Shown one piece after another: positions 23,870 to 36,505 of a DNA stretch of 64,000 nt (the stretch's first letter is position 1; each line of letters starts with the position of its first letter). The stretch covers positions 709,001-773,000 of the forward strand of contig WARS01002804.1 in assembly GCA_008933995.1 (NCBI GenBank). Reading direction: 5' to 3'. Made by a program: the position numbers and the translations under genes. The notes under the pieces were generated by a model. The model ran no database searches and was not told where the DNA came from. It was given only the letters and a program-made list of their open reading frames with translations. Source of the DNA: Datnioides undecimradiatus. Lineage: Eukaryota; Chordata; Actinopteri; Lobotiformes; Datnioididae.

Positions 23870-24950
23870 ATTCTCCTCGGCTCTCTGCTTCGTCTGTCTC
23901 TCGTTCTCACGCTTGTAACTGTCTGAGCTCCTGAATTAGAGCTTTAGCAGAGAGATGCTGCCTCCACTTCCTGTGGTTTGTATGATGTCACTTCCTCATT
24001 AGCATCTTTTAGTCTGAATTTCTTGCAGATCTCCAAACAGCCAAAAACTCTGTTGCAGTTTTCACTTTATTATTGTTGAAATGCAGTTTTTCTGTGACAG
24101 GAAAAGAAAAATGTTTCTGCATTGATGGAGCCAATCCAACTGTATTAAAACTGTGTTAAGACTCTCGGCGTCTAGTTCACACAGTGTCCAGTCCCACGGT
24201 GCATGTGTGGCAATGACGGTTTTACCCGCGAAGAGAAAAAGAAGAAGAGGACTGAGGGAAGTTTAATACGTGGTAAGATTGTCAGTTGGAGATAAAATGT
24301 TTATAATCATGCAGCATGTTGTCTTTAAATAGTGTTTAATAGGAAACAGACAGGAGTCCTGCTGATGTTTGACCGACAGGTGAAGAGTCAAACTCCTGCT
24401 GCACCAGCAGCAGCCGGGAAAGAACCCAAATCAGATGATATCTCCAACTGCTCTGGCGGCCGCTGTTTCTCCCAGAGAAGTGAAGGGGAAGTGTTTGTGT
24501 GAGAATGTGTGTGCAACAGCTGCAGAGGTTTGGTGGTTTTACTCTCCAATGGTTAAAGACACTGATGAGTGTCCTGACTGAACTTCCTGTAACTGTCCTG
24601 ACATGAAGCATCAACATGCACAACATGCACTTCATGCACTGTTCAGTGGTGGCTGAGTGTGACATCAACACTTCACCTGTGGTGTTTTTCATGCCTTGTG
24701 CAGACACATTGAAGCTTTAAGGTCATTTTAGGTCTAAACTGCTGAAAGTAGCCTGAGTTATCATATTTCTGTGCATTGTCGAGTCACTTTGGGTGTGTTT
24801 CTGTCTGTATTTGGACACATTTGAGTGCTGAGAGAGAACAGAGCTGTTCAACAACACAGTGAAGGTTTACACACAGTGAGGAGACGAAGAGGAGGGAGGC
24901 TGTGCTGCTTGTTGAGGCAGGACGCTCATAGTAAAGAACATTTATGTGAC
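23870..24950. other. 5' flank of T2-c and relic 3' UTR of a lost type-1 gene
   Basis: Up to 24720 this matches the flanks at 9020-9600 and 39920-40940. From 24734 it matches 14597-14790, the DNA just 3' of T1-b. The type-1 gene expected next is missing from this module. No intact gene. Confidence 0.55.
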
Positions 24951-25533
24951 AGGTTCTTTTTCAACCCACGTAAATATCATACATACATGCAGTCACAGGT
25001 GAAGTTATTCCCACGCAAATGCCAAAAATGAAAATACAACACAAAAAACAATAATAAATGAAGTATTTACAAAGCTGCAAGAATAAGTCAGGAATTTTCT
25101 ATGTCCAGTGCTACAATCACAAGAAGTCTGTTTCCAGTTCCCTTCATTGTAACAGCCAACCGAACAACACACACTCACCTCAGCTAAGAATGACAGAAAC
25201 CACAGTTTTCACTTACACTAATTACACATGTATATAAATAAAAAAATGTTTTCAATTTCTTTTCACAGTTACCAATATTGACTCATTCAACAATGTGTTT
25301 AATTTATATCTTTAATATGGTTTTGGTTATCTATTTAACTTGGACGGGCAGAAGCTCCTGTTTCAATCCCGAGGGTCCCGAAACGCAGCACGTAGGTGGT
25401 AATCTAAAGCAAGATCGTCTGAGTGTGCGCCCTCAGAGATCTGCTCACTGTGTTGACCCGAACCGTGTACCGTCTGACTGTGTGTAATGTATATGAATGA
25501 TGCAGCGCGATGTGAGACATTGGAACATTATGG

Positions 25534-25727
25534 CATATCCTCCTGACTACTAGTAGTTCAAATTTGTCCTCTGTGGAGGACATTTGCTATTTACAGAGGA
25601 CATTTAGGGCTTCTCAATGATATCAAATGTGAAGGGGTGGGGCTTTGGTACTCTTACAAAGATTGGGGAATGTTTAAAAAATTGTGATTGGACAATATTT
25701 TTTTTTCCTGGTAGTCAGGAGGGTATG
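25534..25727. mobile_element. Short inverted-repeat MITE
   Basis: A 194-bp unit bounded by inverted ends: catatcctcctgactac on the left, and gtagtcaggagggtatg on the right, which is its near-perfect reverse complement. The interior has gaggacatt direct words and no coding sequence. No empty site is available in this window. Confidence 0.65.
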
Positions 25728-25779
25728 TGTGTGCGAGCGTGTGTCTATGAATGTGTGTCTGTTCCTTAATAATCAGTGA

Positions 25780-26250
25780 CAGGGCTGCTTCGTCACAGTT
25801 TACTTTCAGTGAGAACAAGTATCATGAAACACAGTGTAGAAGAGCTGGGAAACATTTCTTTATTTGCAGATCATATTGTTCCAGATATAATACAGAGAAG
25901 ACTGAAACCTGATTCAAGCCAAACACAAACACATCCCAACAAACATGTCAACAACAATGCTGAATGAAAGCGAATCAAAACAAAGAGAAACTGGGCTCAA
26001 GCTGCTGAAGCTTCAGAAATAACTAATAAATCTTAAAATCAGGTCTGGGTTGTTCAGCTGGGAGACAAATTACGGACGTTAACAGGAGGAGAAAGGACCT
26101 TTGCTGTTGGTTGAAGATGAAATCCAGCTGCTGAGCTCTGAACTGATGCAGAAAATCAAGACTTTCACAACTGATGCAGCAAAAGTTGAATATTCTCATC
26201 CAAAGCCAGACTGAAGTAGAAATCAGAGAAAACACAAAAACATGTCTAGT
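25780..26250 (-). other. Relic 3' UTR of a type-1 receptor
   Basis: Matches 14820-15040 and 41350-41630 (for example gatgcagcaaaagttgaata and ccagactgaagtagaaatca). In T1-b this is the region downstream of the stop codon. The associated coding exons are absent here. Confidence 0.5.
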
Positions 26251-26639
26251 CAGTGATCCATCTATAGCAAAGAATATCCACCCTCCATCATGAAAGCCAT
26301 GATGCTGTTGGCACATTAAGAAATCGCAGAGCAGAGTAAAGTGTTAAATATTTCTTTTAATTGCTGTTTACATAACTGTAGCCAGTGGAATAAGATGCCA
26401 ACAGGACATAATTAGTTCAGGGGTCCTTGTAGCTGAAATTCTATTGACCACATGTGAAGTACGACATTTAAACGGAGCTCTTTGGAGGTAGCTCAGTTAT
26501 TTGAAATACAAAAAATATTTAAAAGAAAAACAGTTGTAACCCCTGGGTGGAAAATGAAAAAGCCACCGAGGTTAAGACGTGCACAGCACAGTTTCTTTGA
26601 AGTGTACATCCCCAAACGCCAGGTGTGACAGACTAGCCT

Positions 26640-27200
26640 GCTCATTCTTAGTGGGTATTTTTAACTGTGTCTGCCTCCGATTGGTCGATACAGAGAGACG
26701 TCATACATTTCTACAGTTGTGATTGGCTAAGGGGCGGGGCCGACAAACATTGCACATCGCGGCAATAAGAAAACTAGAGAGTGGGCTTACGATGTTCGTG
26801 GGAGTGTGTGCTTCACGTAAAATGCTGCGACTAGCTAAGCCCACGTAAATGAGTTAGAGAGACTAATAGTAGCCATTTGTACAGTAGGTTGTATGGTTAA
26901 AATGTTTTTTTAACTACCGTGCATGTTTTTGAGAGCTAATCTGTTGCCCTACTACCGTCCTGCGCTGTTACTAGTTAGCATTCATGCTAGTGCTGTTGCT
27001 ACTGTCGCGTCCACAGACGTTGAGGCTCGCGCCAGGTAGCAAAGTACGGTTACCTGTAATCACCGCTACATGGACGGAGGTCGAGTTCAACCCTTTTCTT
27101 CGCCGTAAGGACCACGGAGGACGGCTGTTTCTTCATTATACTGGGACCAAGTTGGACTACCGTCGGGCATTGGCAGTAAAGAGTTGCATGCTCCTGGGTG
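26640..27200 (+). promoter_or_regulatory. Promoter-like GC-richer segment with CCAAT and GC boxes
   Basis: Within about 50 bp there are gattggtcga (inverted CCAAT), gacgtcat (CRE-like), gattggctaa (inverted CCAAT) and ggggcggggc (GC box), followed by more CpG-rich sequence than its surroundings. About 270 bp later an open frame (26984-27205) contains a GTGAGT donor at 27198. It has no counterpart in the other modules. It could be a 5' exon of an unknown plus-strand transcript or the internal promoter of a transposon; gacgttcacgaacgaactga further on resembles fish transposon text. Confidence 0.3.
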
Positions 27201-27528
27201 AGTAAATCAACTGTCGCACCGCTCACACTAGTAGAGAGTTGTGACGTTCACGAACGAACTGAATCTATTGACCGGTTCTTACTGAACGACGGAACCGAAT
27301 CGCAGTTGTTAGCTTTTTGTTTGTTTGTTTTGTTCTGTTTCACAGTGTGTTATTGGGAGACCCGTGTTACTGACCAACAACAAAATATTATTGAGTTTTT
27401 CTGTATTGTTAAAAATGTTCTTATGTGGAACATTTTGTGGGAAAGTTCATTTTAGCCAGCTTAGTTTTTTATTGTGCCACAAAGGTTTTTTAGGTGTTGC
27501 ATGAATAACACAAGTCAAGGTAGCCTTT

Positions 27529-27531
<3 letters not shown>

Positions 27532-27567
<36 letters not shown>
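27532..27567. repeat. (CA)n microsatellite
   Basis: An uninterrupted run of about 18 CA dinucleotides. Confidence 0.95.
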
Positions 27568-27568
<1 letters not shown>

Positions 27569-28207
27569 TTTATACAAAGAGTAAATCCAGAATAGTGATC
27601 TTACTATCAAATCAGTGGGATACGGCACCACCTTGTGGAATGTTTACAATGAATGCAGACTGACATTAAAATCTAGTCCACATGCTAAATTTTGCTATAA
27701 TCATTATTTCAGAATAATTTAAACTCTGTTATCTCCACCAGCAGTTTATATATATATTGGTGGGATGTCTAAAGTTTGAACGTCCTGATCCAAATTTTAC
27801 CCTATCATTCCTCCTATGATTATTTCCTATTACATTATTATATATTATTTCCTATTTCTATCATACTTTAATGTTTAAATAGTTCATTAAAGATATTTAC
27901 GTATAATATGGGTGACAGTATACAGTGTGTTTAAGTAAAAGAACCCAGAGCACTTGTGCTGGAAAGTGTTAAAAATAGGGATTATACAAATGAGTTTTTC
28001 CTGAAGAGATATGAAAAGTTGAGCCTGCACTGTTGCAGCTTTAAACCAATCCATCCATCTTGAAGTGACTAAATAATTTTGTTGGAGCGAATCTTCATAC
28101 TTGTTTTCTAAACTTACTGCAGATGTGAGACCTTTTTAAAGACTTACACCAAAAAAGGCTCTGAAAATGATCAGAGCAGAAGAGTTGACTGCACTCCATC
28201 AGTAGAT

Positions 28208-31200
28208 CTACTGTTTCATAGTCACTTGTACCATCGCCCCATCACCACCAGCCTGTGAAAAACAACACAAACAAAGCTACCACTCTGAAACGCTTCAGAA
28301 CAACAGCTTCCTCTCAAATCCTGCTTCAAGTTCATTTAGAACAAAGTGCAAGAAATAATTCAATCACTTAAGGAAGTTATATCTTTATATGGCCCAAAGC
28401 CACCATGATTGGTACATTCAAAGTCAATAAGAAAATGCAAGCATGAAGTGACGTTGTTTTGTTCAAACTTAAAGGTTCATCAATCTATCCAGTGAGATTT
28501 GAGTGCGAGTAGCCTGCACTGAGCGAAGTCAGTGGGAAAAAGTTATTTCACCATTGGAGGCCTGAACTGAATTGGAGGTAAAGGTCCTCGAGATGAATGG
28601 CAGGTGCACAATGCCTGAAACTCTGACTGGCTCTGAACTCCTTAAATCCTCCCCATATCGCTCCACATCTTCCTTCCAGTTTAACTGTTGATGTGTTGAA
28701 ACTGCACACAGTTGAGAGTAGGGTCAGCAGACCCTGAATGCACCATTAGTTACTGTCTGATCTGATCTTTGTCTGCTTGACAGTTTGTATTGAAACTAGA
28801 TTTTATTATGTAGATTATCCAGAGTAAATGTGAATCTTGCTTTCTTTTTCAAATAAAACAAATTTTCTCTTCTTAAGGCCACTTGAGGTTAATTTACAAA
28901 ATACTATTCGATATGATGTCATTTAATCAGATCTGTGGTGTCTGCGTCTGTGCTGTGATCTGTAGAATCCTTTGATAGTGTACCATATGAGTCTCTGTTT
29001 ATCTTTCCTTCTGTCCATACCTACAGTTTATAGTGAAGAACAACATCACAAACGTTGCCAAAACTCACCTTATTCTCATCCATCTGTGTCTGTTTCCCTG
29101 CAAAGAGGAGAAAAACATTCACCTTTAGTTCACCAGACCTTCTGTTGGGGTTGAGTTTCATCAGGATTGTTCTCACCTTTACATCTTGTCTACATGTTGA
29201 CCATACAACAGTTATATAGGAGTGATGATAAACCCACAGACCCAACCATGAACCTCACTGTCTGAAAGACTTAAATGCAAACATAAAATATTCCTTCTGT
29301 AACTTTCTGTTGTGTTTAATATAGGGGACCGAACAAGGAGATCAATACATTTTAGACGGCACAAAAATATATTTAAATTACTATCAGATGTCATTTTGAA
29401 GTAGAATTACACTATAAGTAAACCCGATTCTTCTGTCTCAACATGAGTGTGCAAAATACAATCTGGAAGGTAAATTATGGGGTCTTCATATATTATTATG
29501 CTAATAGATAAAAAGTTTTTATTTTAAATTTAAACTACAGTATTTGTGCACGTGTAAATCATATTCTGCATAACCCTTTATAGTCTGCTTCATGTAGAGC
29601 ATATATGACCTGTTGACTTTGGATTTCACCTCTCTGTGTGGATTGGTGTAAAGACTTCTGTACCAAAAAGGACTTTGGGTAAAGGCTGTTCGACTTTACA
29701 GATACCTTCGTATATTCATATATAAGTTTATATTTTAAAGCAATATTTGAGTATTTCAGTTAATTATTGTTCATATAACCGCAAGCATTTATTCTGTATT
29801 ATATTCAAGAAAGACCACTTTACATATTGTTATTGTCATGAATATCTTTATTGATATAATACCGTTATGTTCACGATAGGTGAATATCAGGGAATAATCT
29901 CTCTCCACTCTACATCTACATCTAGAAAAACAGCAGTTTTCTCCTGCAGGAAAACAAACAAGACTGCCAAAGTAAACGTAGGTAGAAAAACATATTCACA
30001 GCTCTGGAGGTCTTCTATGTTTGAACACATTGAAGTAAGTGACTTTGCCTTACCCCCTTTTACACGCTTGATGTTGTCGCGGTGCTGTTGTTGATATTGG
30101 ACCTTGTTGTGTCTTCACCTGACATAAAAAAAAAATGATGTCACCTTAAAACATCAAATTCATCAAATGATCAAATGTAGTTTGTCAGGATGAAGTGGCT
30201 TTAAACAGCTCATCGTGATCTCACCTGGATTCTCACCTGAGGACTGAGGGCTGAAGGTAAACTGCTGCACTTTGTTATTGTAAAGATCATTACCACACTG
30301 AAACAACTCAAGATACTTTGTTATGTGAAATAAAAAGGGAAGTGGCAAAGGTCACATCAGCCGAACAGTTGCAATGCAATGTCTTTCTGTCCTTGTTATC
30401 TTCACCTACATCTTTACCCAAAAACAGCCACTTCACTTCAGGACCACATCTGTCTCCTGTGTTTATTATTAAGAGCAGGTTAATGTCACCTCATCATGGT
30501 TCTTGTGTTCAGTCACTGGTGAAGACGGAGACATTGTGAGAGAAAGACAACAAGAGTAAAATCATCAGTGTGATCATAATTATTGTGATGTTTCAGTCTG
30601 TTGTTCTAACGAGACAGTTTGAGCTGAAAACATGATGATGGAAATACTCACTGGTAACTCACTGGACCTTGTTTATTGTTTCCTATGAACTGTTGGACAG
30701 ATCGAATCTACTCAGCATCCTCAGCTGAGACCTTCTTTTATAACCAGAACAGTTTCTCTGCAACACTCAGTCTGGCCTAATTTGGTTTTCTATGTTCTTA
30801 ATCCATCTATGTTCAACCAGCTCGATTGCTGCTTTGTTTCTTTGATCAATGAACAGCCATGTTGTGCTGTCGCAGTTTTTCTGATCATCTCTCACGTTTT
30901 CACAAGACAAAGTGGTGTCACCTCCACCTCTGACAGCGTATGAGAGAACGCCGTCTGTTCGCTGTAGCTGAGAGGAGGAGAGAGAAATATAAAGAATGAC
31001 AAGAATAAAAAAAATATGACTATAATGTCAGTTTATGATCTGTGCCTCGCCCTGTTTTCTCCAATAGGTCCATTCACATCACAAGGTTTCTGAATGTCTT
31101 TGTTAAACTTTAATGATATTTGTGAAATTAGCATGTTTCTTTGATTCATATTCATGTTGGCATGTGTCCAGCCTGTAAAGTGAAGCACCAGCATCAGAAA

Positions 31201-31236
31201 TAAAAGACGCTAACTCCATCTGAATTGTGCCATCAT
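28208..31236 (-). pseudogene. Ig receptor copy F with an IgR-A-like 3' half
   Basis: Exons: leader 31173-31236, V 30652 to about 30960, second Ig 30225-30515, stalk about 30070-30118, TM 29176-29261, 29-nt exon 29069-29097 (intact, GKQTQMDENK), tail about 28208-28252. The TM exon aligns with that of IgR-A (TGTCTGTGGGTTTA shared) but has lost frame and a Trp codon became TAG. The tail, read after a one-base shift, contains GDGTSDYETV, a single-tyrosine tail like that of IgR-A. The leader donor is GC instead of GT. The leader and V flank match the fragment at 18526-19118, while the 3' half matches IgR-A, so this is either a distinct lineage or a recombinant of two receptors. Confidence 0.6.
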
Positions 31237-31239
31237 CCT

Positions 31240-32290
31240 CTGTCTCTCTCTCTCTCTTCTGCTTTTTCTAAACCTGGGCGTTTATGTAGAAAGTTATGTG
31301 CACTTCTAATAAGTAAAGTTTTACTTCCCTTGGAGGACTGTTGTCCTTTTACTCTCCCACGTCAGCTTCCTCTGTTGTAAGTGGACAGAACACGTCACCT
31401 TGTGCCCTCCTCCTTCACTCATGGCTGACATGAGCTGCTGTGAACTTCACACTGACCTGAAGTATCTGGAATCAGCAGCAGCGAGAACTGAACCCTTTAG
31501 TAACACTGTTTTTCTCTCATCTGTTCTGCTTAACTTGATTCTGAAGAGTAATAACATGACGAAAGCGTTATTCACTTTACTCCCTCCTTTTAATTTGGTG
31601 ACTTTCGCTACAAGGAACATTGAAATAAATGAGATGAAGAAGCTAAAATTTACCGCAAACAGGCAAATACAAGAACAAACAGGAAACACCAAAATTATGT
31701 AATAACAAACCAAGTATTAAAGCTCCTGACAGCAAAATGTAACATACATGTTCCCCATTTACATTTAAAGTAGGTGAGTAATGTTGGGTTATTACCTGTG
31801 GAGGAATGTAATAAATACATGTAATCAAGTACTGCATCAAACATACAAATTCATGAAACTGACTTTTTACATCACATTACAATTTTATGCAGCTTCACGT
31901 TCTACTGGCTACATCTGAGGAAAATATTTACTCCATTACATTTGTCTGACATCTTAAATTACTAGATACTTTTTAGATTACAGTTACCTTCCCCTGTCCA
32001 GTGAAAAACACATATCTCCAGCAAATTTGTTTGATCTTAGCTTGATGAGCTTAAAGAAAATACATACTTTAGGAAAAAGTACTTTACTGCAAAATGTGTA
32101 TTTTTACCTAAATACTCTGATCTGAGGATCTGGAGTTCCCTTCCATCACTGATGAGTACTCTCTCATATTACACCACTAGTTAACCTACCACCCCTCTTG
32201 TGTATTAAAAAGTGTTTTACAGCAAACAAATCCTGGAAGTTGATCATCTAATGAAACCATACATTCAAACATTTCTCAGTACTTTCACAT
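31240..32290. other. 5' flank of copy F, parallel to 19120-20160
   Basis: Collinear with 19120-20160, including the short dispersed element (31795-32150) and ending with cattcaaacatttctcagta, after which the hAT element begins. No gene. Confidence 0.6.
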
Positions 32291-32296
32291 TGTTGT

Positions 32297-35200
32297 GGGG
32301 TCTCAACTTCAAATTACCTGCGGCCGCAGGAGGCAGTGTCTGATAAAGCAATGCATCATGTATTCCAGAAAAAAAAAGCTTTGTTAAAAAATCAATCTTC
32401 TCAAACATCATTACTTAACAGTTTTTAATCCTAATGGGTTCTTCTGAACATGAACTGTCCTGAACATGAACGGAATATTGAAGAACATGAATGTTTTTTC
32501 TGAACATGGCTTCTCTTCTGTTTGATTTCTGCTGCCAGAGACCTGGCAGCTTTCCTTCCTCACATAGCTTTGTTTACATTTGGCTTGAGGAAGAAGCAGT
32601 TGAGACCCTAGACCCCGAGTAAGTCTGGGACCACTGACTTATTGAAGTTCAAAGGGAGAAAAATTTTTACGTCAAATATGTTGCCCCAAAAGGCACATGG
32701 TCCGCTTGAAACATTCAGGAAAGCTCTGTGTTGGGGGTCAGTTCTCTCAAAATTGCCCAAGCTTGTCTGCTTTTCCACTTGCCTCCCTGAACTTCGCTTT
32801 GAGGTCAGAGTTGCACTGCAGGTCAATGAGCTCCATTTGAAGCACAGGAGGGGCATCTTGCACATCAAAAGGAGAAGGGTCCGCAAAATTTGAAAAGTGG
32901 TTTCCAGCATCTGAAGTCTGCAAATCTGTGATCAAATTCTCCTGTAGTTTTAAATGGCATCAACATACTGTACTTTCACCACTGAACGGTGTGCCTGAAT
33001 CCACAAGTGCCTTGCATGCTGGGAAATGGCAAAGGTTTGTTTGAGAGCTGAGTCATAACATAAGTTTTGTGATGAATGCTTTTACATTGTCATAGGCAGC
33101 ATTCTCGACAAGCTGCCCTGGCCTTGTAACTTTGTTCAGCATTCAGCCTGGCGCGCGATGTCAACAAGAAAGCAAGTCCATGAGCCATTTGGGATCACTT
33201 TAGCACAGAACAGCCACCCCATCCTTCTCCATGAAGGCTTTCACTGCTCTCAACTCAAAAAAATCTCTTTCAAGACGCTTCTGCTGAGCCAATGTACCCC
33301 TGTGAAGTAGAGCACATCCTCATATTCTGAATCCATTTCCTCTAAAAGCACGGAAACCCAAAGTGTAAGTTCTTCTGGATCTGATTTGCCGATGTACTAC
33401 TTACCTACAGACATCAGCATTGTCAAATCCTGGAGGCATTTGCTGCAAAGGGCCTGTTGATGATAATGCAGTGCAGAGTAATGGCCTCTTCCATACCCTC
33501 CTCTTTCAGTTTTTGAACAAGTGCCACCAGTCCATTTTTCCTTCCTGTCATTGATGGCGCTCCATCAGTTGTTATTCCAACAAACCTCTTCCATGGCAAA
33601 CCGGCATTCACGATGGCATCACACAGCTGGTGAAATACAGACGTGGACAAAATTGTTGGTACCCTTAGTTAAAGAAAGCGAAAGTCCACAATGTGCTCAT
33701 TGTCGACTTGAAACGTTCAAAAGGCAACAATAAATCGTAATTTCTGAAAAATTAACAATCAAAATCAGCCATTACTTTTGGAGTTGTTGATGAATATAAT
33801 ATTAAAAACAACCAATGAAATAGGCTGACAAATGATGGTACCCATAACTTAATATTTTGCTGCACAACCTTGTGAGGCTATCACTGCAATGAAACGATTT
33901 CTGTATTTGTCAATGAGCCTTCTGCACCTGTCAACAGGTATTTTGGCCCACTCCTCATGAGCAAACTGCTCCAGTTGTCTCAGGTTTGACGGGGTGTCTT
34001 CTCCAAATGGTACGTTTCAGCCCTTCCACAGATGTTCACTGATTCAGATCTGGCTCAGGAAGGCCATTTCGTAATAGTCCAACGCTCTTAAAGCCATTCT
34101 TGGGTGTTTTGGCTGCAGGTTTTGATTGTTGTCCTGCTAAAGACTCATGATCTGGCATTGGAGACTGCTTTCTGACAATTAGGCAGCACATTTCTATCCA
34201 GTAATGCCTTGATAATCTTGAGATTTCATTTCTCACTTTTGGTACAACTTCTCAAGACACCCTGTGCCAGATGCAGCAAAGGTGCCCCAAAACATAACTG
34301 AGCCCCTCCATGTTTCAGCAGTAGGGACAGTGCCTTTTCTTTGTATGCTTCATTTTGAGTCTACTTAACATAGAGCTGATGCCTTAATACCAAAAAAGCT
34401 CCAGTTTTTGTCTCATCTGTCCAAAGGATATTTTCCCAGAAGCTTTGTGGCTTGTCAACATGCATTTTTGCAAATTCCAGTCTCGCTTTTTTATGATTTT
34501 CTTTCAACAGTGGTGTCTCCTTGGTCGCTTCTCCCATGAAGTCCACTTTGGCTCAAATAACGCCGGTCGGTGCGACCTGGACACTGATGTACCTTTGCCT
34601 AGAGTCACCTTAATTTGAGGTTGTTCTGGGCTCTTGATACAGTCTGAACTACATCCGCCTCCCTCAATTTGTCATCAATTTTCTCTTGCGCTACGTCCAG
34701 GGAGGTTGGCTACTGTCCCGCGGGTCTTAAACTTCTTGAATAATATGTGCCATCAGTTGTCACAGAACTTCGCTGCTTAGAGATGGTTTTATAGCCTTTA
34801 CCTTTAAGATGTTTGTCTATAATTGCCTCACTGTCCTGGGGACAATTCTTCCTTCGCTTGTTGTCCATGTTCAGTGGTACACACCTTTTCACCAAACAGC
34901 AAGTGACTATTTGTCTCAAATAGGCAGACTGGACTGATTAAGAGTTTGAAAACAGCTGTGATGTCAATTGAAGGACACACCTGAGTTAATTTCATGTCCT
35001 CTGGGCAATTAGTTTTCAGTCTTTTTTATAGAGGTACCATCATTTTGTCCAGCCCTATTTCATTAGTTTGTTTTTAAATAATTATGTTAATCAACAAACT
35101 CGCTAAAAAGTAATGGCTGATTTTGATTATTTAATTTTCAAGAAATTTTGACGGTTGTTACTTTTGGAACGCTTTCAAGTCATTTCCCAGTGAGCATTGT

Positions 35201-36458
35201 GGGACTTTCTTTCTTTAACTGAGGGGTACCAACAATTTTGTCCACGTCTGTATCTCCTGAGCAGTGGTCTGGCCATGCACTGGAATTACTGTGAGTAACT
35301 CCTCCATCACTTCGAAATTGTCATCAAAACCACGGACAGATGGGCAGTGTCACTGATGTCTGTACTCTCATCAAGAGCGACTGAGTATGCATCAAAACAT
35401 TTGGCTTTCATTGTAAGTTGCTCATTATAAATGTTACTTGACATGTCCAGAAATGCGCTTCCCACGGTGTTGGCAGAGAGGTTAAACTGACCTTTCTTTT
35501 CTGGACAGACTATACTTGCAGCTTCTAATATGCATTTTTTTACAAACTCGCCTTCTGTGAATGACTTTCCTGCCTTAGCAATCATCTCACTAACCACGTA
35601 GCTAGCTTCGACTGCTGCATTATTCACTTTGGTTGCTTTCTTGAAGAAATTTTGTTGCCTAAGTAGACATTTTTTAAGATGGGCAACCTGGTTGGCTCTC
35701 TCATCTCCCTGGTATTTTGCATACTCCTCAGCATGTTTAGTTGAGTAATGACGTTTCAGGTTGTATTCCTTATGCACTGCAACTTTTTCTGTGCAAATAA
35801 GACATGTCGGGGTGCTCATGTGCTCAACAAAGAAATATTGCATCTCCCACTTTTCCTGAATTGTCTGGTGTCACACAACAACCTTTTCTCTTTCACTGCA
35901 GGCTTTGAAAAGATAAGATTGGGGCTGTGTGACAAGATATATATTCATTACAATTGGTGGCGCTCTCACAATACAGTTTCAGTGAAGTGTTTAGCTAACC
36001 AGCGATGCACGGAGAACGTCACTTCCGCATCGTGTCATTTTCGCTTTTACTTCCTGCAACAACAGCACGGAGGATAATGAACAGCTCGGTAGCAGTCGCA
36101 ATCTTTTTTGTGCTCGATGTTCATGTCTTTCATTATGACGTGAACATCATGAAAAGAAAGTACCGGGATAGCGAGCGAACAAAAGGCGCATTGCTACTGG
36201 TTGTCTGCTATCCGGCCGCAGCTGGCAGCTGGAGCCTGACTCCGACGCAGGACAGTAAGAAGTAGCATTTCTATGACACCTATGCGATGTTACACGGGCA
36301 CCTCCACAGTTGTTGAGACATATTTCTCTGCTTGCCCAAAAAAGGAACCTTCCACACACAACGTAAAGTGCCATTCATAAAAAATCTTCGCAGGCCACAT
36401 TAACATTAAACTTTCATATCGTCCTGCGGGCCACAAAATATCGAGAGTGAGACCCCTG
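32297..36458 (-). mobile_element. hAT-family DNA transposon (GTF2IRD2/ZBED-like transposase), dead
   Basis: The right end is gagtgagacccctg, reverse complement of CAGGGGTCTCACTC, a typical hAT (Charlie-type) terminus. The left end, near 32297, is a degraded ggggtctcaac. The minus strand carries transposase relics: an N-terminal zinc finger CLICTEKV...HYSTKH and the block VALDESTDISDTAHL in 35307-35843. After the nested insertion come WKRFVGITTDGAPSMTGRKN and the remnant of HCIIHQQALC in 33423-33650, then C-terminal blocks to about 32600. There are several frameshifts. Comparison with 20147-20200, where the same flanks are adjacent, shows that about 4.1 kb was inserted into a receptor-module boundary. 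Confidence 0.8.
33638..35250 (-). mobile_element. Tc1-like transposon nested in the hAT element
   Basis: A 1613-bp unit with near-identical terminal inverted repeats (CAGACGTGGACAAAATTGTT at both ends) and TA target duplications at 33636-33637 and 35251-35252. The minus strand carries Tc1-transposase relics: a helix-turn-helix region near 34710-34919 and WENILWTDETKTG near 34430, with the first catalytic Asp context (WTDETK). Stops and frameshifts break it into pieces. Removing it rejoins the hAT transposase region on both sides. Confidence 0.9.
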
Positions 36459-36505
36459 GTGTAAAACAAGCGTAATGACACGAGCTGTAGCTGTACTGCG
36501 GTCTC

